A model generated the notes under the pieces. The model had not been told where the DNA came from, did no database searches, and was given only the letters and a program-made list of their open reading frames with translations. The position numbers and the translations under genes were made by a program. From Candidatus Pullichristensenella excrementigallinarum (GTDB lineage: Bacteria > Bacillota > Clostridia > Christensenellales > Aristaeellaceae): a stretch of DNA of 37,197 bases. Location of the stretch: the NCBI GenBank assembly GCA_018714825.1, contig DVMU01000184.1, positions 1 to 37,197 of the forward strand, given 5' to 3'. Positions 16,077 to 23,315 of this stretch are shown here, one piece after another (positions within the stretch are counted from its first letter, which is position 1; every line of letters starts with the position of its first letter).

Positions 16077-16643
16077 TCAGCGCGGCTTCGCGGCGTAACA
16101 GACACTTCTGCGCTGCGCCGTCATCACAAAATATCCGTCCGCTTCCCGAACCGTAACGCCGCCAAAGACGCTTGCGAGCTTGTTCGCGTACCAATTCCGC
16201 CGCTTGACCACCAAGGTCATTTCCCCGCCCAATTTGAGGCGGTTAAATCCCTTGAGAATAAATCCCTTGGCCACCTGAAAATCCGTCTGATATGGCGGAT
16301 TGGAGAGGATGCTGTCAAATCCGGCTTCCGGAATCCCGGAAAATCCCTCGGATTGGTAGACGCGCACCCCGGCAACTCCGTTTCTGCGCGCATTTTCCCG
16401 CGCGATTTCCACCGCCAACGGGTCGCAGTCCGCCATCACCACATTTTCCTCCCCTGCGATCTTTGCTGCCAACACGCCCACTGCGCCCCATCCGCATCCC
16501 AGATCAAGCACACGCATTCCCGGAAGAATGCGCGTCTGTTCCAGCATGGCGCGCGTGCCGCGGTCCAATCCGCGCGGCGAAAACAATCCCTCGTCCGTTT
16601 CAAATTCCAAATGAAACCCCAACGCGTCCACCCACACCGTCAT
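16077..16643 (-). CDS. Class I SAM methyltransferase, RsmC/YbxB-like
   Basis: The 188-residue protein is a small-domain methyltransferase of the RsmC/YbxB (MTS) type, which methylate guanine N2 in 16S rRNA or related targets. SAM-binding motif I is VLDLGCGWGAVGV (about residues 45-57), the acidic residue of motif II is in VVMADCDPLAV, and the NPPY motif IV (SNPPYQTDF) follows. The late VVKRRNWYANKL segment is typical of stand-alone YbxB proteins. The exact base modified is not known. ATG 16643 has an AAGGAG site, and an extended -10 promoter lies just upstream. It ends about 80 bases before the rny promoter. Confidence 0.88.
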   Translation of the reverse strand: MTVWVDALGFHLEFETDEGLFSPRGLDRGTRAMLEQTRILPGMRVLDLGCGWGAVGVLAAKIAGEENVVMADCDPLAVEIARENARRNGVAGVRVYQSEGFSGIPEAGFDSILSNPPYQTDFQVAKGFILKGFNRLKLGGEMTLVVKRRNWYANKLASVFGGVTVREADGYFVMTAQRRSVCYAAKPR

Positions 16644-16684
16644 CGCGCCGTCTCCTTTTCCCGAATCTCCGCTGCTCCGCTTTT

Positions 16685-16690
16685 ATTATA
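16685..16690 (-). promoter_or_regulatory. Extended -10 promoter of the methyltransferase gene
   Basis: On the minus strand TGCTATAAT gives a perfect TATAAT (16690-16685) with an upstream TG dinucleotide. No good -35 lies at 17 bases, as is usual for extended -10 promoters. It abuts the sigma-F-type promoter on the other strand. Confidence 0.6.
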
Positions 16691-16719
16691 GCATAATCCG
16701 CAGGAAATTTGGGAAAAAT
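16691..16719 (+). promoter_or_regulatory. Near-perfect sigma-F promoter of ytfI-ytfJ
   Basis: GCATA (16691-16695), a 15-base spacer, and GGGAAAAATT (16711-16720) match every fixed position of the Bacillus sigma-F consensus GYWTA-N15-GGNRANANTW. The genes behind it, ytfI and ytfJ, are a sigma-F unit in Bacillus. The predicted start leaves only about 11-16 bases before the ATG at 16737. Confidence 0.75.
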
Positions 16720-16736
16720 TGACGCGGAGGATGCCT

Positions 16737-17303
16737 ATGATCGTGACGCTTGCGGCGGCGTTGGCCGCGGGATTTTATCTGGTAAACGTGCCCGTGAAAG
16801 TCGCGTTTTTTCTGCGCGCGGGCACGGGCGCTGGCTTTGGCGTGGGAATCTCTGCCTTTGAGGGACGCTTCGCCCTGTGCCAAGCTGAAAGGCGCCTGCA
16901 AAAAAAGCACGTCGCGTCCAAAAAAGCCCGGCGCGCTTCCGGAAAAACGCCCGCCGATGCGCAAAAAATCATCCAGAGCGTGAAATTATACGCCCCCGCG
17001 GCGCGCCTTGCGCTGCGCCACACGCGCCTGGAACTTCTCAGCGCCAACGCGCGCCTGTCCTTTTCGGACGCCGCGCACACCGCGCTTCTCACGGGAAGCC
17101 TGCGCGCGCTGCTGGAAATCGTGGGCGCGTGTTTTTCCGCGCCCACCGACGCCCGCATAGAGCCGGATTTTTCCGGAGCCTCTACCTATATGGAAGTGCG
17201 CGGAATCGCTTCCATCGAATTGGGGTATATTATTCTCACCGCATCAAAGGCTTTAAACAGGAGGGTTTCAAAATGGATCGACATCCGATTGAAGGCATCA
17301 TGA
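16737..17303 (+). CDS. ytfI: DUF2953 (YtfI-like) sporulation-associated protein
   Basis: The 188-residue protein has an N-terminal hydrophobic helix (residues 2-28), a basic middle region, and a C-terminal region with IEPDFSGAS and YMEVRGIASIELGYIILTASKAL, typical of DUF2953. The family is nearly always found directly before ytfJ and belongs to the forespore programme in Bacillus; its biochemical role is unknown. ATG 16737 was chosen because GGAGG (16726-16730) lies six bases upstream; the ATG at 16731 touches that site. The 3' end overlaps the ytfJ start by 31 bases. The symbol is given by synteny and family. Confidence 0.8.
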   Translation: MIVTLAAALAAGFYLVNVPVKVAFFLRAGTGAGFGVGISAFEGRFALCQAERRLQKKHVASKKARRASGKTPADAQKIIQSVKLYAPAARLALRHTRLELLSANARLSFSDAAHTALLTGSLRALLEIVGACFSAPTDARIEPDFSGASTYMEVRGIASIELGYIILTASKALNRRVSKWIDIRLKAS

Positions 17304-17707
17304 CCGCCACCATGGAAAACATCCGGGACATGGTGGATGTCAGCACCGTGGTCGGCGAACCCATCGCTGCGCCGGACGGTTCCACGGTCATTCCCGTCAG
17401 CCGCCTCAGCTTCGGCTTCGTCGCCGGAGGCGGAGAATACCCGGGATCGCGCAAAATCGAGACTCCCGCGCAATCCCCATTCGCCGGAGGCGCGGGCGCG
17501 GGCGTGAGCGTGCATCCCATGGGTTTCATCGTACTCACCCAGGGGCAGGCGCGCCTGCTGCCGGCGCAGCCCTATACGCCGCTGGATCGCGCTATCGAGC
17601 TGTTGCCGCAGCTCATGGCGGAGATTCGCGACGCACTGAAAAACCGGAACGCGAAAAAATGCGCTTCCGAAGCTCCCGACGCCCCTTCCCCCTCTCCGGA
17701 AGGCTGA
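17273..17707 (+). CDS. ytfJ: GerW-family spore protein YtfJ
   Basis: YtfJ/GerW is a sporulation protein needed for full L-alanine germination in Bacillus. The 144-residue product has the family core: HPIEGIMTATMENIRDMVDVSTVVGEP split by two short turns, then VIPVSRLSFGFVAGGGEY, FAGGAGAGVSVHPMGFIV and a C-terminal helix. A 15-residue polar tail ends the protein. ATG 17273 has a GGAGGG site and lies inside the ytfI end, so the two are coupled. No clear terminator is seen; a dispersed repeat begins about 90 bases later. Confidence 0.93.
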   Translation: MDRHPIEGIMTATMENIRDMVDVSTVVGEPIAAPDGSTVIPVSRLSFGFVAGGGEYPGSRKIETPAQSPFAGGAGAGVSVHPMGFIVLTQGQARLLPAQPYTPLDRAIELLPQLMAEIRDALKNRNAKKCASEAPDAPSPSPEG

Positions 17708-17798
17708 TTGTTCCCCCAAAATCCGTCTTGGCGGATCGCCGGGAAGGCAAGCGGAGGATTCCCCGCAAAACCCCTCTTTTATCTGCGCGTCGGAAAAG

Positions 17799-18000
17799 TG
17801 TTTTGACCCGCTCCATGATAATTCGCGGATTTTCATGGAAGAGGGCTGCGGAAATCTGAAAATTGCACGATTTTCCGGGCGGTTTCCTGGCCGGAGGAAT
17901 TGTTTTCCTCCGCCGGCGCTCAGGAAAAACCGGGCGCGACGTACATGCCGCCGCGCTCGATTTTGCAATGGTCTGCCCACAGAGCTTTTTCGAGAGTCTG
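17799..18000 (+). repeat. Dispersed structured repeat, copy A
   Basis: This non-coding stretch between ytfJ and the MFS gene matches the reverse complement of 27532-27700. Shared blocks include CGCTCCATGA, ATTTTCCGRGCGRTTTCCTG and GCGCGACGTRCAYGCCGCC, followed by CGCGCTCGATTT. Copy A has about 20 extra bases near 17840-17875. It can form an outer stem (17881-17889 with 17921-17931) around a perfect 8-bp hairpin (17892-17899 with 17905-17912), then a second 8-bp stem (17931-17938 with 17952-17959). No credible protein is encoded. It contains no transposase and shows no obvious target duplication. Confidence 0.8.
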
Positions 18001-18021
18001 CTCTTTTATTTCGTTTTTGTC

Positions 18022-18050
18022 TTGACGATGTTAAATTTTCGGAATATAAT
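18022..18050 (+). promoter_or_regulatory. Sigma-A promoter of the MFS gene
   Basis: TTGACG (18022-18027) and TATAAT (18045-18050) are separated by 17 bases. The promoter begins about 20 bases after repeat copy A ends. Confidence 0.85.
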
Positions 18051-18083
18051 GAGACAGGACGCAAAGAAAAGAGGGACTTCCCC

Positions 18084-19310
18084 ATGAAAAAACACCCTCG
18101 ATATCAGGAATGGCTGCTGCTTGCGGCAATCTTCTTTTTCTGGTTTTCCTGTTACACCTATCCCTCCTTCTTTTCCGCCTATGTGGTCAATGTGCTCCAG
18201 GCGCCGGAAGTCACGGCGGGGCTGATCCTGGGGAGCTACGGTTTTATGCAGATGCTCCTGCGCATTCCGTTGGGCGTGGTTTCGGACGTTCTGCAAAAGC
18301 GCAAGGCCTTCGTTCTGATCGGCTTTGCGGCTTCCTTAGCGTCTTCCGCGGGACTGACGATTCTGGATCTTTCCCTGGGGGAGGGCGCGATCCCAACATG
18401 GATCCACATTGCGGCGATGCTCTTTCGCGGGCTCTCAGGTGTCGCGGCTTCGACATGGGTGACGCTCTCGGTGATGTACTCCTCCAATTTCCAAAAAGAG
18501 GAGATGCCCTCGGCCATGAGTCGCCTGATGGTGCCGCAATACGGTTCGCAAATCTTCGCCATGCTGCTCGGCTCGCACGTCGCGGGACGTTTCGGAGAAT
18601 GGACGGCCTTTGCCCTGGCGTCCGGGGCGGGCCTGTTGGGGCTTATCCTCGCCGCGATGGTCAAGGAGAACTGTCCGCAAAAAGAGCGCATGTCTCTGAA
18701 ATCCTTTTTCACCGTAGCCAAGGATCGGGATCTGTTCATAGGAACCGTGCTGGCTACGCTTTTGCGCGTGATCTGCTGGGGAACGGTGCTGGGTTTTTTG
18801 TCCACTTGGGCGCAGAATGCCGCCGGATTTACCACCGAGCAATTGGGATATCTCTCGGTGATGTACCTGCTTCCCAACACCATCATGGCCAGGTTCAGCG
18901 GCCCGGTCTTTTCCAAGCGCTTTGGGCGGCGCAACGTGTTGGCCGCGGGCTTTCTGATTCTGGCGATCGCCTGTTCATTGTATCCGTTCTCCCGTTCCCT
19001 GTGGCCTCTGATGGCGACGCAAACGGTCTTCGGCATGGGCATGGGTCTGATTTTGCCGCTGACGCTTTCCGCCTCAGTGGAAAATATTCCTCCGGAGCGC
19101 CGAGGCGTCTCCATGGGCATCTATCAGGCCGTGTACGGGGCGGGGATGTCCCTGGGGCCCGTGTTGGCGGGCTGGATCATCTCCTTGGCCACGACGCAGC
19201 TGGGCGGATATGTGATCAACTTTTATTTCAACGCGGTTCTTTCCGCGTTCGGCGCGGCGCTTTCCCTTCTCCTTTTGCGAAGCGAAAAAAATGACAATCC
19301 CCGGGCTTAG
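18084..19310 (+). CDS. Major facilitator superfamily transporter
   Basis: The 408-residue protein has about twelve hydrophobic helices in two halves, with a cytoplasmic loop in the middle (around KENCPQKERMSLKSFF). The loop between helices 2 and 3 carries RIPLGVVSDVLQKRKAF, the MFS motif A variant, and a second copy (ARFSGPVFSKRFGRRNV) sits in the second half. PPERRGVSMGIYQAVYG is a further MFS segment. The overall look is a drug- or sugar-phosphate-type exporter, but the substrate cannot be named. ATG 18084 has a GAGGG site. It is monocistronic as far as promoters show. Confidence 0.85.
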   Translation: MKKHPRYQEWLLLAAIFFFWFSCYTYPSFFSAYVVNVLQAPEVTAGLILGSYGFMQMLLRIPLGVVSDVLQKRKAFVLIGFAASLASSAGLTILDLSLGEGAIPTWIHIAAMLFRGLSGVAASTWVTLSVMYSSNFQKEEMPSAMSRLMVPQYGSQIFAMLLGSHVAGRFGEWTAFALASGAGLLGLILAAMVKENCPQKERMSLKSFFTVAKDRDLFIGTVLATLLRVICWGTVLGFLSTWAQNAAGFTTEQLGYLSVMYLLPNTIMARFSGPVFSKRFGRRNVLAAGFLILAIACSLYPFSRSLWPLMATQTVFGMGMGLILPLTLSASVENIPPERRGVSMGIYQAVYGAGMSLGPVLAGWIISLATTQLGGYVINFYFNAVLSAFGAALSLLLLRSEKNDNPRA

Positions 19311-19332
19311 CGATTAAATTTTTCTCGAATGG

Positions 19333-19361
19333 TTTACGTTGCTTTCAAAAAGTGTTATATT
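19333..19361 (+). promoter_or_regulatory. Probable sigma-A promoter of the LCP-ydcF pair
   Basis: TTTACG (19333-19338) and TATATT (19356-19361) are 17 bases apart in a locally AT-rich gap. It would give a leader of about 65 bases before the ATG at 19435. Confidence 0.6.
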
Positions 19362-19434
19362 TTTTTCGGAGTGCAACCGGAAAGGCTCTTCCTGCGTCCA
19401 AAGACCAAATACAATCAACGGTGGTGTACGAAAG

Positions 19435-20421
19435 ATGTTGAAAACCCTGCGATCCGTGATGGCAATTCTCCTGGCCGTATCTTTGCTTGCAAGCTGCGCG
19501 TTTGCTACCTCCGCGACGATCGATGAAGAGGGATACCTTGAGGAAATCCTGTTGGAAGACGGCGAACAGCTCGATCAGTATACTGAAGAGGTCGATGAAT
19601 CCCTGCAGGCCTCTCTGGACAAGATCAACAGTATGCAGAACATTCTCTTGGTGGGCATCGACGCGCGCCCGGGTCAATCGACCGGTCGTTCGGATACGAT
19701 GATCATCGTGACGGTGGATACGGAGCGCAACACCATCAAAATGATGAGCCTGATGCGTGACATCTACTGCCCGATCCCCGGCCATGGCAATAACCGGCTC
19801 AACGCCGCGTATGTCTTCGGTGGCCCGGAGCTTTTGATGCAGACCATCGAACAGGATTTTAAAATTGAGATTGACAATTATGTGACGGTCAATTTCTCGA
19901 TGCTTGCCAACATCATAGACCAAATCGGCGGCATCACGCTCACAGTGGAAAGCGAATATTATATGGATCGCATCAACGCCGTAATCAAGGAGGACAACAA
20001 GGTTCTGGGCATCGACGTCAATGATGGCCTCCTCACCCAGCCCGGCGAGCAGGTGATGACCGGCAAGCAGGCGCAGGCCTACGCCCGCTATCGGTACGGA
20101 ACCAAGGACGGCGATTTCGGCCGCACCAACCGTCAACGCGAGGTCATTCAGAAGATCTTTGAAAAGCTCACCGATCTTTCGCTGATTGAGCTTGCCACCC
20201 TTGCAGCAGCCAATTATGAAAATGTCTATACCAACCTTACCCTGCAGGACATCACGCTCCTGGCGCCCGCCATGCTCTCTTTGAAGGATGCGAACTTTGA
20301 AGAATTGCGCATCCCCGTGGACGGCGGCTACCAGTTCAAGACGATCGACGGCATGTCGATTATTCTCTGCGATGCGCAAAAGACCTGGGATGCCATCGCC
20401 GACTTCCTGTTGGAGGAATAA
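19435..20421 (+). CDS. LytR-CpsA-Psr (LCP) family wall-polymer ligase
   Basis: LCP enzymes attach teichoic-acid-like or other glycopolymers to peptidoglycan outside the membrane. The 328-residue protein has a signal or anchor segment (residues 5-24). It also has the LCP core: LLVGIDARPGQSTGRSDTMIIVTVD, split across the usual catalytic aspartate, then MMSLMRDIYCPIPG, NRLNAAYVFGG and a late AYARYRYGTKDGDFGRTNRQ with the conserved arginines. The N-terminal LLASC looks like a lipobox, and AFA just after looks like a signal peptidase I site. This is unusual, since most LCP proteins stay anchored by an uncleaved helix. The ribosome-binding site is weak (GGTGG). Confidence 0.92.
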   Translation: MLKTLRSVMAILLAVSLLASCAFATSATIDEEGYLEEILLEDGEQLDQYTEEVDESLQASLDKINSMQNILLVGIDARPGQSTGRSDTMIIVTVDTERNTIKMMSLMRDIYCPIPGHGNNRLNAAYVFGGPELLMQTIEQDFKIEIDNYVTVNFSMLANIIDQIGGITLTVESEYYMDRINAVIKEDNKVLGIDVNDGLLTQPGEQVMTGKQAQAYARYRYGTKDGDFGRTNRQREVIQKIFEKLTDLSLIELATLAAANYENVYTNLTLQDITLLAPAMLSLKDANFEELRIPVDGGYQFKTIDGMSIILCDAQKTWDAIADFLLEE

Positions 20422-20464
20422 ATAATTTCTCCCGTTTGGGCATTGGCTGAAAAAAAGGGAGAGG

Positions 20465-21055
20465 ATGATCCGCCGCTTGTGGAAATGCTTGGGCATTCTC
20501 GCGCTAATCGGGTTTTTCTGCGGATGCGGAGTGATGGCGCTGGTCGCCGTGGCTTCCGGTCGCAGGCGAACAACCCGGCCCGCGGACTGCATGATCGTTC
20601 TGGGCTGCCGCGTGCGGCCGGACGCGACGCTTTCAACTTCGCTGCTCTATCGCCTGGAAGCCGCGTTGGAGGGGTATAAATCCGGCTTGGCTCCTCTCCT
20701 CCTGCTCAGCGGAGGCCGGGGAAAAGACGAACCCGTTGCGGAGGCGCACGCCATGCGCGATTGGCTGTTGCAAAGCGGCGTTCCGCAACAGGCGCTTATC
20801 GTGGAAGCGCGCTCTTCCAACACGCGGGAAAATCTCTCCTTTTCCCAAGAAATTATGCGCAAACGCGGCTTGGAACGCGCGATTGTGGTCACCAACAATT
20901 TCCATCTTGAACGCGCGCTGTGGATTTGCCGCGATTTGGGCATGGACGTCACAGGCTTTCCCGCCCGGGAACCTCTGGGGCCGAAGGCGTATTTTTACAA
21001 TCACTTTCACGAGTCCGGAAGCTGGGTTCTGTATTATTTAAAAAAATGGTTTTGA
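20465..21055 (+). CDS. YdcF/ElyC-family DUF218 membrane protein
   Basis: The 196-residue protein has one N-terminal hydrophobic helix (about residues 8-31) and a DUF218 domain. That domain contains CMIVLGCRVRPDATLS, LLLLSGGRGKDEPVAEA, EARSSNTRENLSFS and VTNNFHLERA, all typical of the family. ElyC/SanA/YdcF members are linked to envelope precursor metabolism, but the reaction is not established. It follows the LCP gene by 43 bases and probably shares its promoter, which fits an envelope role. The ribosome-binding site AGGGAG is close to the ATG and could pair with CTCCC just after the LCP stop. Confidence 0.87.
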   Translation: MIRRLWKCLGILALIGFFCGCGVMALVAVASGRRRTTRPADCMIVLGCRVRPDATLSTSLLYRLEAALEGYKSGLAPLLLLSGGRGKDEPVAEAHAMRDWLLQSGVPQQALIVEARSSNTRENLSFSQEIMRKRGLERAIVVTNNFHLERALWICRDLGMDVTGFPAREPLGPKAYFYNHFHESGSWVLYYLKKWF

Positions 21056-21060
21056 GTTTT

Positions 21061-21096
21061 TCCGGACGTCGGGAATTGCCCGCGTCCGGATTTTTA
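21061..21096 (+). terminator. Strong terminator after ydcF
   Basis: TCCGGACG (21061-21068) pairs with CGTCCGGA (21083-21090), with an inner CGGG/CCCG stem, followed by five T residues. It ends the LCP-ydcF unit. Confidence 0.93.
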
Positions 21097-21192
21097 TTCA
21101 TTTTTACAGGATAGCGTTCCCTTCTCTGGCGCCGTTTCCACAGCAACGGTCGTAAACCTTCCGTCCGCCAGCAATTCTTTATGAAATCTGCC

Positions 21193-21221
21193 TTGACACA
21201 ATCCGCAATTTCGTCTATAAT
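21193..21221 (+). promoter_or_regulatory. Perfect consensus sigma-A promoter of the rpmH operon
   Basis: TTGACA (21193-21198) and TATAAT (21216-21221) are both perfect with a 17-base spacer. It gives a leader of about 225 bases before rpmH. Confidence 0.93.
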
Positions 21222-21227
21222 GACAAG

Positions 21228-21454
21228 GCTGTATCTTTGGATATGTCCGCTTTTTTGAGCAGGTCCGCATGGGCAAAAAATCTGAAGAAGCGAGTATTTG
21301 CGCGGGAACGGCGGAAGCAGGCGGGTTGGAATTGCCGTTTTGCTGCAACGCCGAGGCAGTCGCCGCGAAAACCTCGAAGAGCGGATTTTTGCGCGCCCCA
21401 TGGACAGGCTCTGAGCGATCAAGGCATAATCTACCATCAAAGGAGTTGTTTTTC
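21228..21454 (+). other. Long untranslated leader of rpmH
   Basis: About 225 bases separate the predicted start of transcription from rpmH. No known riboswitch or ribosomal-protein leader is recognised. A loose CCGC/GCGG hairpin followed by five T residues lies near 21369-21398 and could be an attenuator, but it is weak. No TTATCCACA-type DnaA box cluster is seen in it or in the 97 bases upstream of the promoter, so there is no evidence for an origin here. Confidence 0.45.
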
Positions 21455-21589
21455 ATGTTCCGCACCTATCAGCCCAAAACCCGTCAGCGCTCCAAGGTTC
21501 ATGGTTTCCGCGCCCGCATGAAGACCAAGGCGGGACGCAGGGTGCTCAAAGCCCGTCGTCTGCGCGGCCGCAAGCGCCTGACCGTCTAA
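21455..21589 (+). CDS. rpmH: Large ribosomal subunit protein bL34
   Basis: The 44-residue, very basic protein is complete and matches bL34 from end to end ([20 protein letters not shown], then [20 protein letters not shown]). ATG 21455 has an AAGGAG site nine bases upstream. The same frame is open for 62 codons upstream, but those codons do not look like protein and the family length decides the start. It leads the classic rpmH-rnpA-yidD-yidC-jag operon; dnaA, usually divergent upstream, is absent. Confidence 0.98.
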   Translation: MFRTYQPKTRQRSKVHGFRARMKTKAGRRVLKARRLRGRKRLTV

Positions 21590-21593
21590 GGCC

Positions 21594-21977
21594 ATGCAGG
21601 AAGGGAAGGTCGGCAATTTCCGCTTCCCGCGAAAGTTTCGACTGGGCAGGAATCGCAATTATCGGTATGTCTACCGCAAGGGAATCACGCATCCCTCCCG
21701 CAATCTGATGCTGGTCTATCTGCGCGGCAGGGAATTGAAGATCGGGTTCTCCGTTTCCTCCAAGGTCGGCAATGCCGTGACGCGCAACCGCATCCGGCGT
21801 TGTCTGCGGGAGGACGCGCGGCAGATCCGTCCAGGTCTTAAGCCCGGAAAGTACATCTTCGTGGCGCGTCGCGGCGCCAAAGAGGTTCCACATCAACAGC
21901 TTACGCGAGAGATGCTTCAACTCGTCTCTCGCGCACAGTTGTTGAAGGAGGCTCCTCCCTCAACCGAACGCCCCTAA
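21594..21977 (+). CDS. rnpA: Ribonuclease P protein component
   Basis: RnpA binds the catalytic RNA of RNase P and helps it process the 5' ends of tRNAs. The 127-residue basic protein has [22 protein letters not shown] near the start (split by short variable residues), a central [21 protein letters not shown] segment with the RNR signature, and a [12 protein letters not shown] strand. The N-terminus has about eight more residues than usual. ATG 21594 is the only reasonable start and lies four bases after the rpmH stop, with a weak site (AAGG); translation is probably coupled to rpmH. Confidence 0.95.
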   Translation: MQEGKVGNFRFPRKFRLGRNRNYRYVYRKGITHPSRNLMLVYLRGRELKIGFSVSSKVGNAVTRNRIRRCLREDARQIRPGLKPGKYIFVARRGAKEVPHQQLTREMLQLVSRAQLLKEAPPSTERP

Positions 21978-21988
21978 GGAGGCGGCGA

Positions 21989-22219
21989 ATGCGTTTTGTT
22001 TTGACGCTCCCCAAGCGCGCAATGCTTGCGGCCATTCGCTTCTACCGGCGGTACATTTCCCCCGGCCTGCCCCCCAGCTGCCGTTTTTCTCCGACCTGCT
22101 CGGAATACGCAATGGAAGCCATTGAAAAATACGGCGCTGTCAAGGGCGGATATTTGGCCGTTCGCCGGATTCTCAAGTGCCATCCCTTTCACAAGGGCGG
22201 GTACGATCCCGTTCCCTGA
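21989..22219 (+). CDS. yidD: Membrane protein insertion efficiency factor YidD
   Basis: YidD is a small membrane-associated protein that improves YidC-dependent insertion. The 76-residue product has an amphipathic N-terminal helix. It then has the family hallmark [20 protein letters not shown] followed by [22 protein letters not shown], and ends with [13 protein letters not shown]. All conserved cysteines (in SCRFSPTCS and KCHP) are present. A strong AAGGAGG site precedes ATG 21989. Confidence 0.96.
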   Translation: MRFVLTLPKRAMLAAIRFYRRYISPGLPPSCRFSPTCSEYAMEAIEKYGAVKGGYLAVRRILKCHPFHKGGYDPVP

Positions 22220-22298
22220 TGAATGGAGAACTGTTTTCTCTTCGCTCGACCCCGGATGCTCGCGGCGTCCAACGAACTTGCAGGGGGTTATTCCATCG

Positions 22299-23297
22299 AT
22301 GACAGGTTTTTTTGAGTCGATCCTTACTTGGATCTTTGGCTGGGTTCAGAATTACGGCTGGTCCGTTGTGATCTTCACGCTGGTCATCCGGTTGATTCTC
22401 ATGCCCTTGGATTTCAAGAGCAAAAAGAGCATGCGCGCCATGACCAAGCTCCAGCCCAAGATGCAGGAGTTGCAAAAGAAGTACGGCAAGGATAAGGAAA
22501 AATACAACCAGAAAGTCCAGGATCTGTATCGGCGCGAAAAGATCAGCCCCATGTCGGGTTGTCTTCCCATGCTGATTCAGCTTCCTCTGCTGTTTATCAT
22601 GTTCGGCGCTATGCGCAGCCTGGCCAACAAGCAGATGATGGATATGTTGATCGGAATCAAGGATGCCGTCGAAGGAGCCGTTGGCGCGGACGGCGTTCTC
22701 ACCACCGCCCAGGCCGCGGATATCGCTTCGCGCGTTCCGCTGCAGAGCTGGCTGTGGATCAAAAACGTCTTCCAGCCCGATTCGTTCATGAGCTCCATCC
22801 TCCCCACTTCCGCCAGCGCGCTCAACGCGGTTTCCCATGCGGAATTGGAATCCGTAAAGGCGTTTTTGTCCACCGAGAATTACGCCCTGATTGCCGCGCA
22901 GTTGGGCGCGAACGATTTCATTCGCATCCCGCTCAATTTGATCTTCTTCCAACCGACTCTCGTGCTCCCCAATTCGCTTGACGCGCTCTTTTCCAGCGCG
23001 AACGGGCTGTTTATCCTGCCCCTGTTCGCGGCGTTGAGCCAATTCTTTATGACCAAACTCACCAGTCCCAAAACCGAGCCCGGCCAGGAGCCGCAGCCCG
23101 GCAACATGAATAGCGGCCTGATGAAATGGCTGTTCCCGCTGATGTCCCTGTGGTTCTGCGCGGGATACAACGCGGCGTTCGCCATCTACTGGTGTATCGG
23201 CAACGTGATCGCCATCTTCCAGCAGTACTTCATCAATCTCTACTTTGACCGCAAGGACAAGCTGGCCGAGCTTACCGACGGCCAGCCCAATACCTGA
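22299..23297 (+). CDS. yidC: Membrane protein insertase YidC (Oxa1 family) with a large insertion
   Basis: YidC inserts membrane proteins alone or with Sec. The 332-residue protein has the Gram-positive layout without a large N-terminal domain: an N-terminal helix, then the YGWSVVIFTLVIRLILMPLD segment with the conserved hydrophilic-groove arginine. The cytoplasmic coiled coil MTKLQPKMQELQKKYGKDKE is followed by a PMSGCLPMLIQLPLLF helix. The last helices include FAALSQFFMTKL and AIYWCIGNVIAIFQQYF. About 100 residues between helices 2 and 3 (roughly 115-225) exceed the Bacillus protein. No lipobox is seen at the N-terminus. ATG 22299 has an AGGGGG site at rather long spacing. Confidence 0.94.
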   Translation: MTGFFESILTWIFGWVQNYGWSVVIFTLVIRLILMPLDFKSKKSMRAMTKLQPKMQELQKKYGKDKEKYNQKVQDLYRREKISPMSGCLPMLIQLPLLFIMFGAMRSLANKQMMDMLIGIKDAVEGAVGADGVLTTAQAADIASRVPLQSWLWIKNVFQPDSFMSSILPTSASALNAVSHAELESVKAFLSTENYALIAAQLGANDFIRIPLNLIFFQPTLVLPNSLDALFSSANGLFILPLFAALSQFFMTKLTSPKTEPGQEPQPGNMNSGLMKWLFPLMSLWFCAGYNAAFAIYWCIGNVIAIFQQYFINLYFDRKDKLAELTDGQPNT

Positions 23298-23315
23298 CAA
23301 GGAGGCAATCTGGCC

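Noticed and set aside
17835-18083. Small proteins read from repeat copies A and B (also 27464-27745)
   Set aside because: Both copies give short open frames with a shared DVHAAALD string, but the match follows the DNA repeat, the frames do not end alike, and no start has a ribosome-binding site.
21269-21454. A 62-codon in-frame extension upstream of rpmH
   Set aside because: bL34 is about 44 residues in all bacteria, ATG 21455 has a strong ribosome-binding site, and the upstream codons encode no recognisable sequence.
21097-21454. Replication origin next to rpmH
   Set aside because: Only one poor match to a DnaA box (TTTCCACAG) was seen and dnaA is absent.
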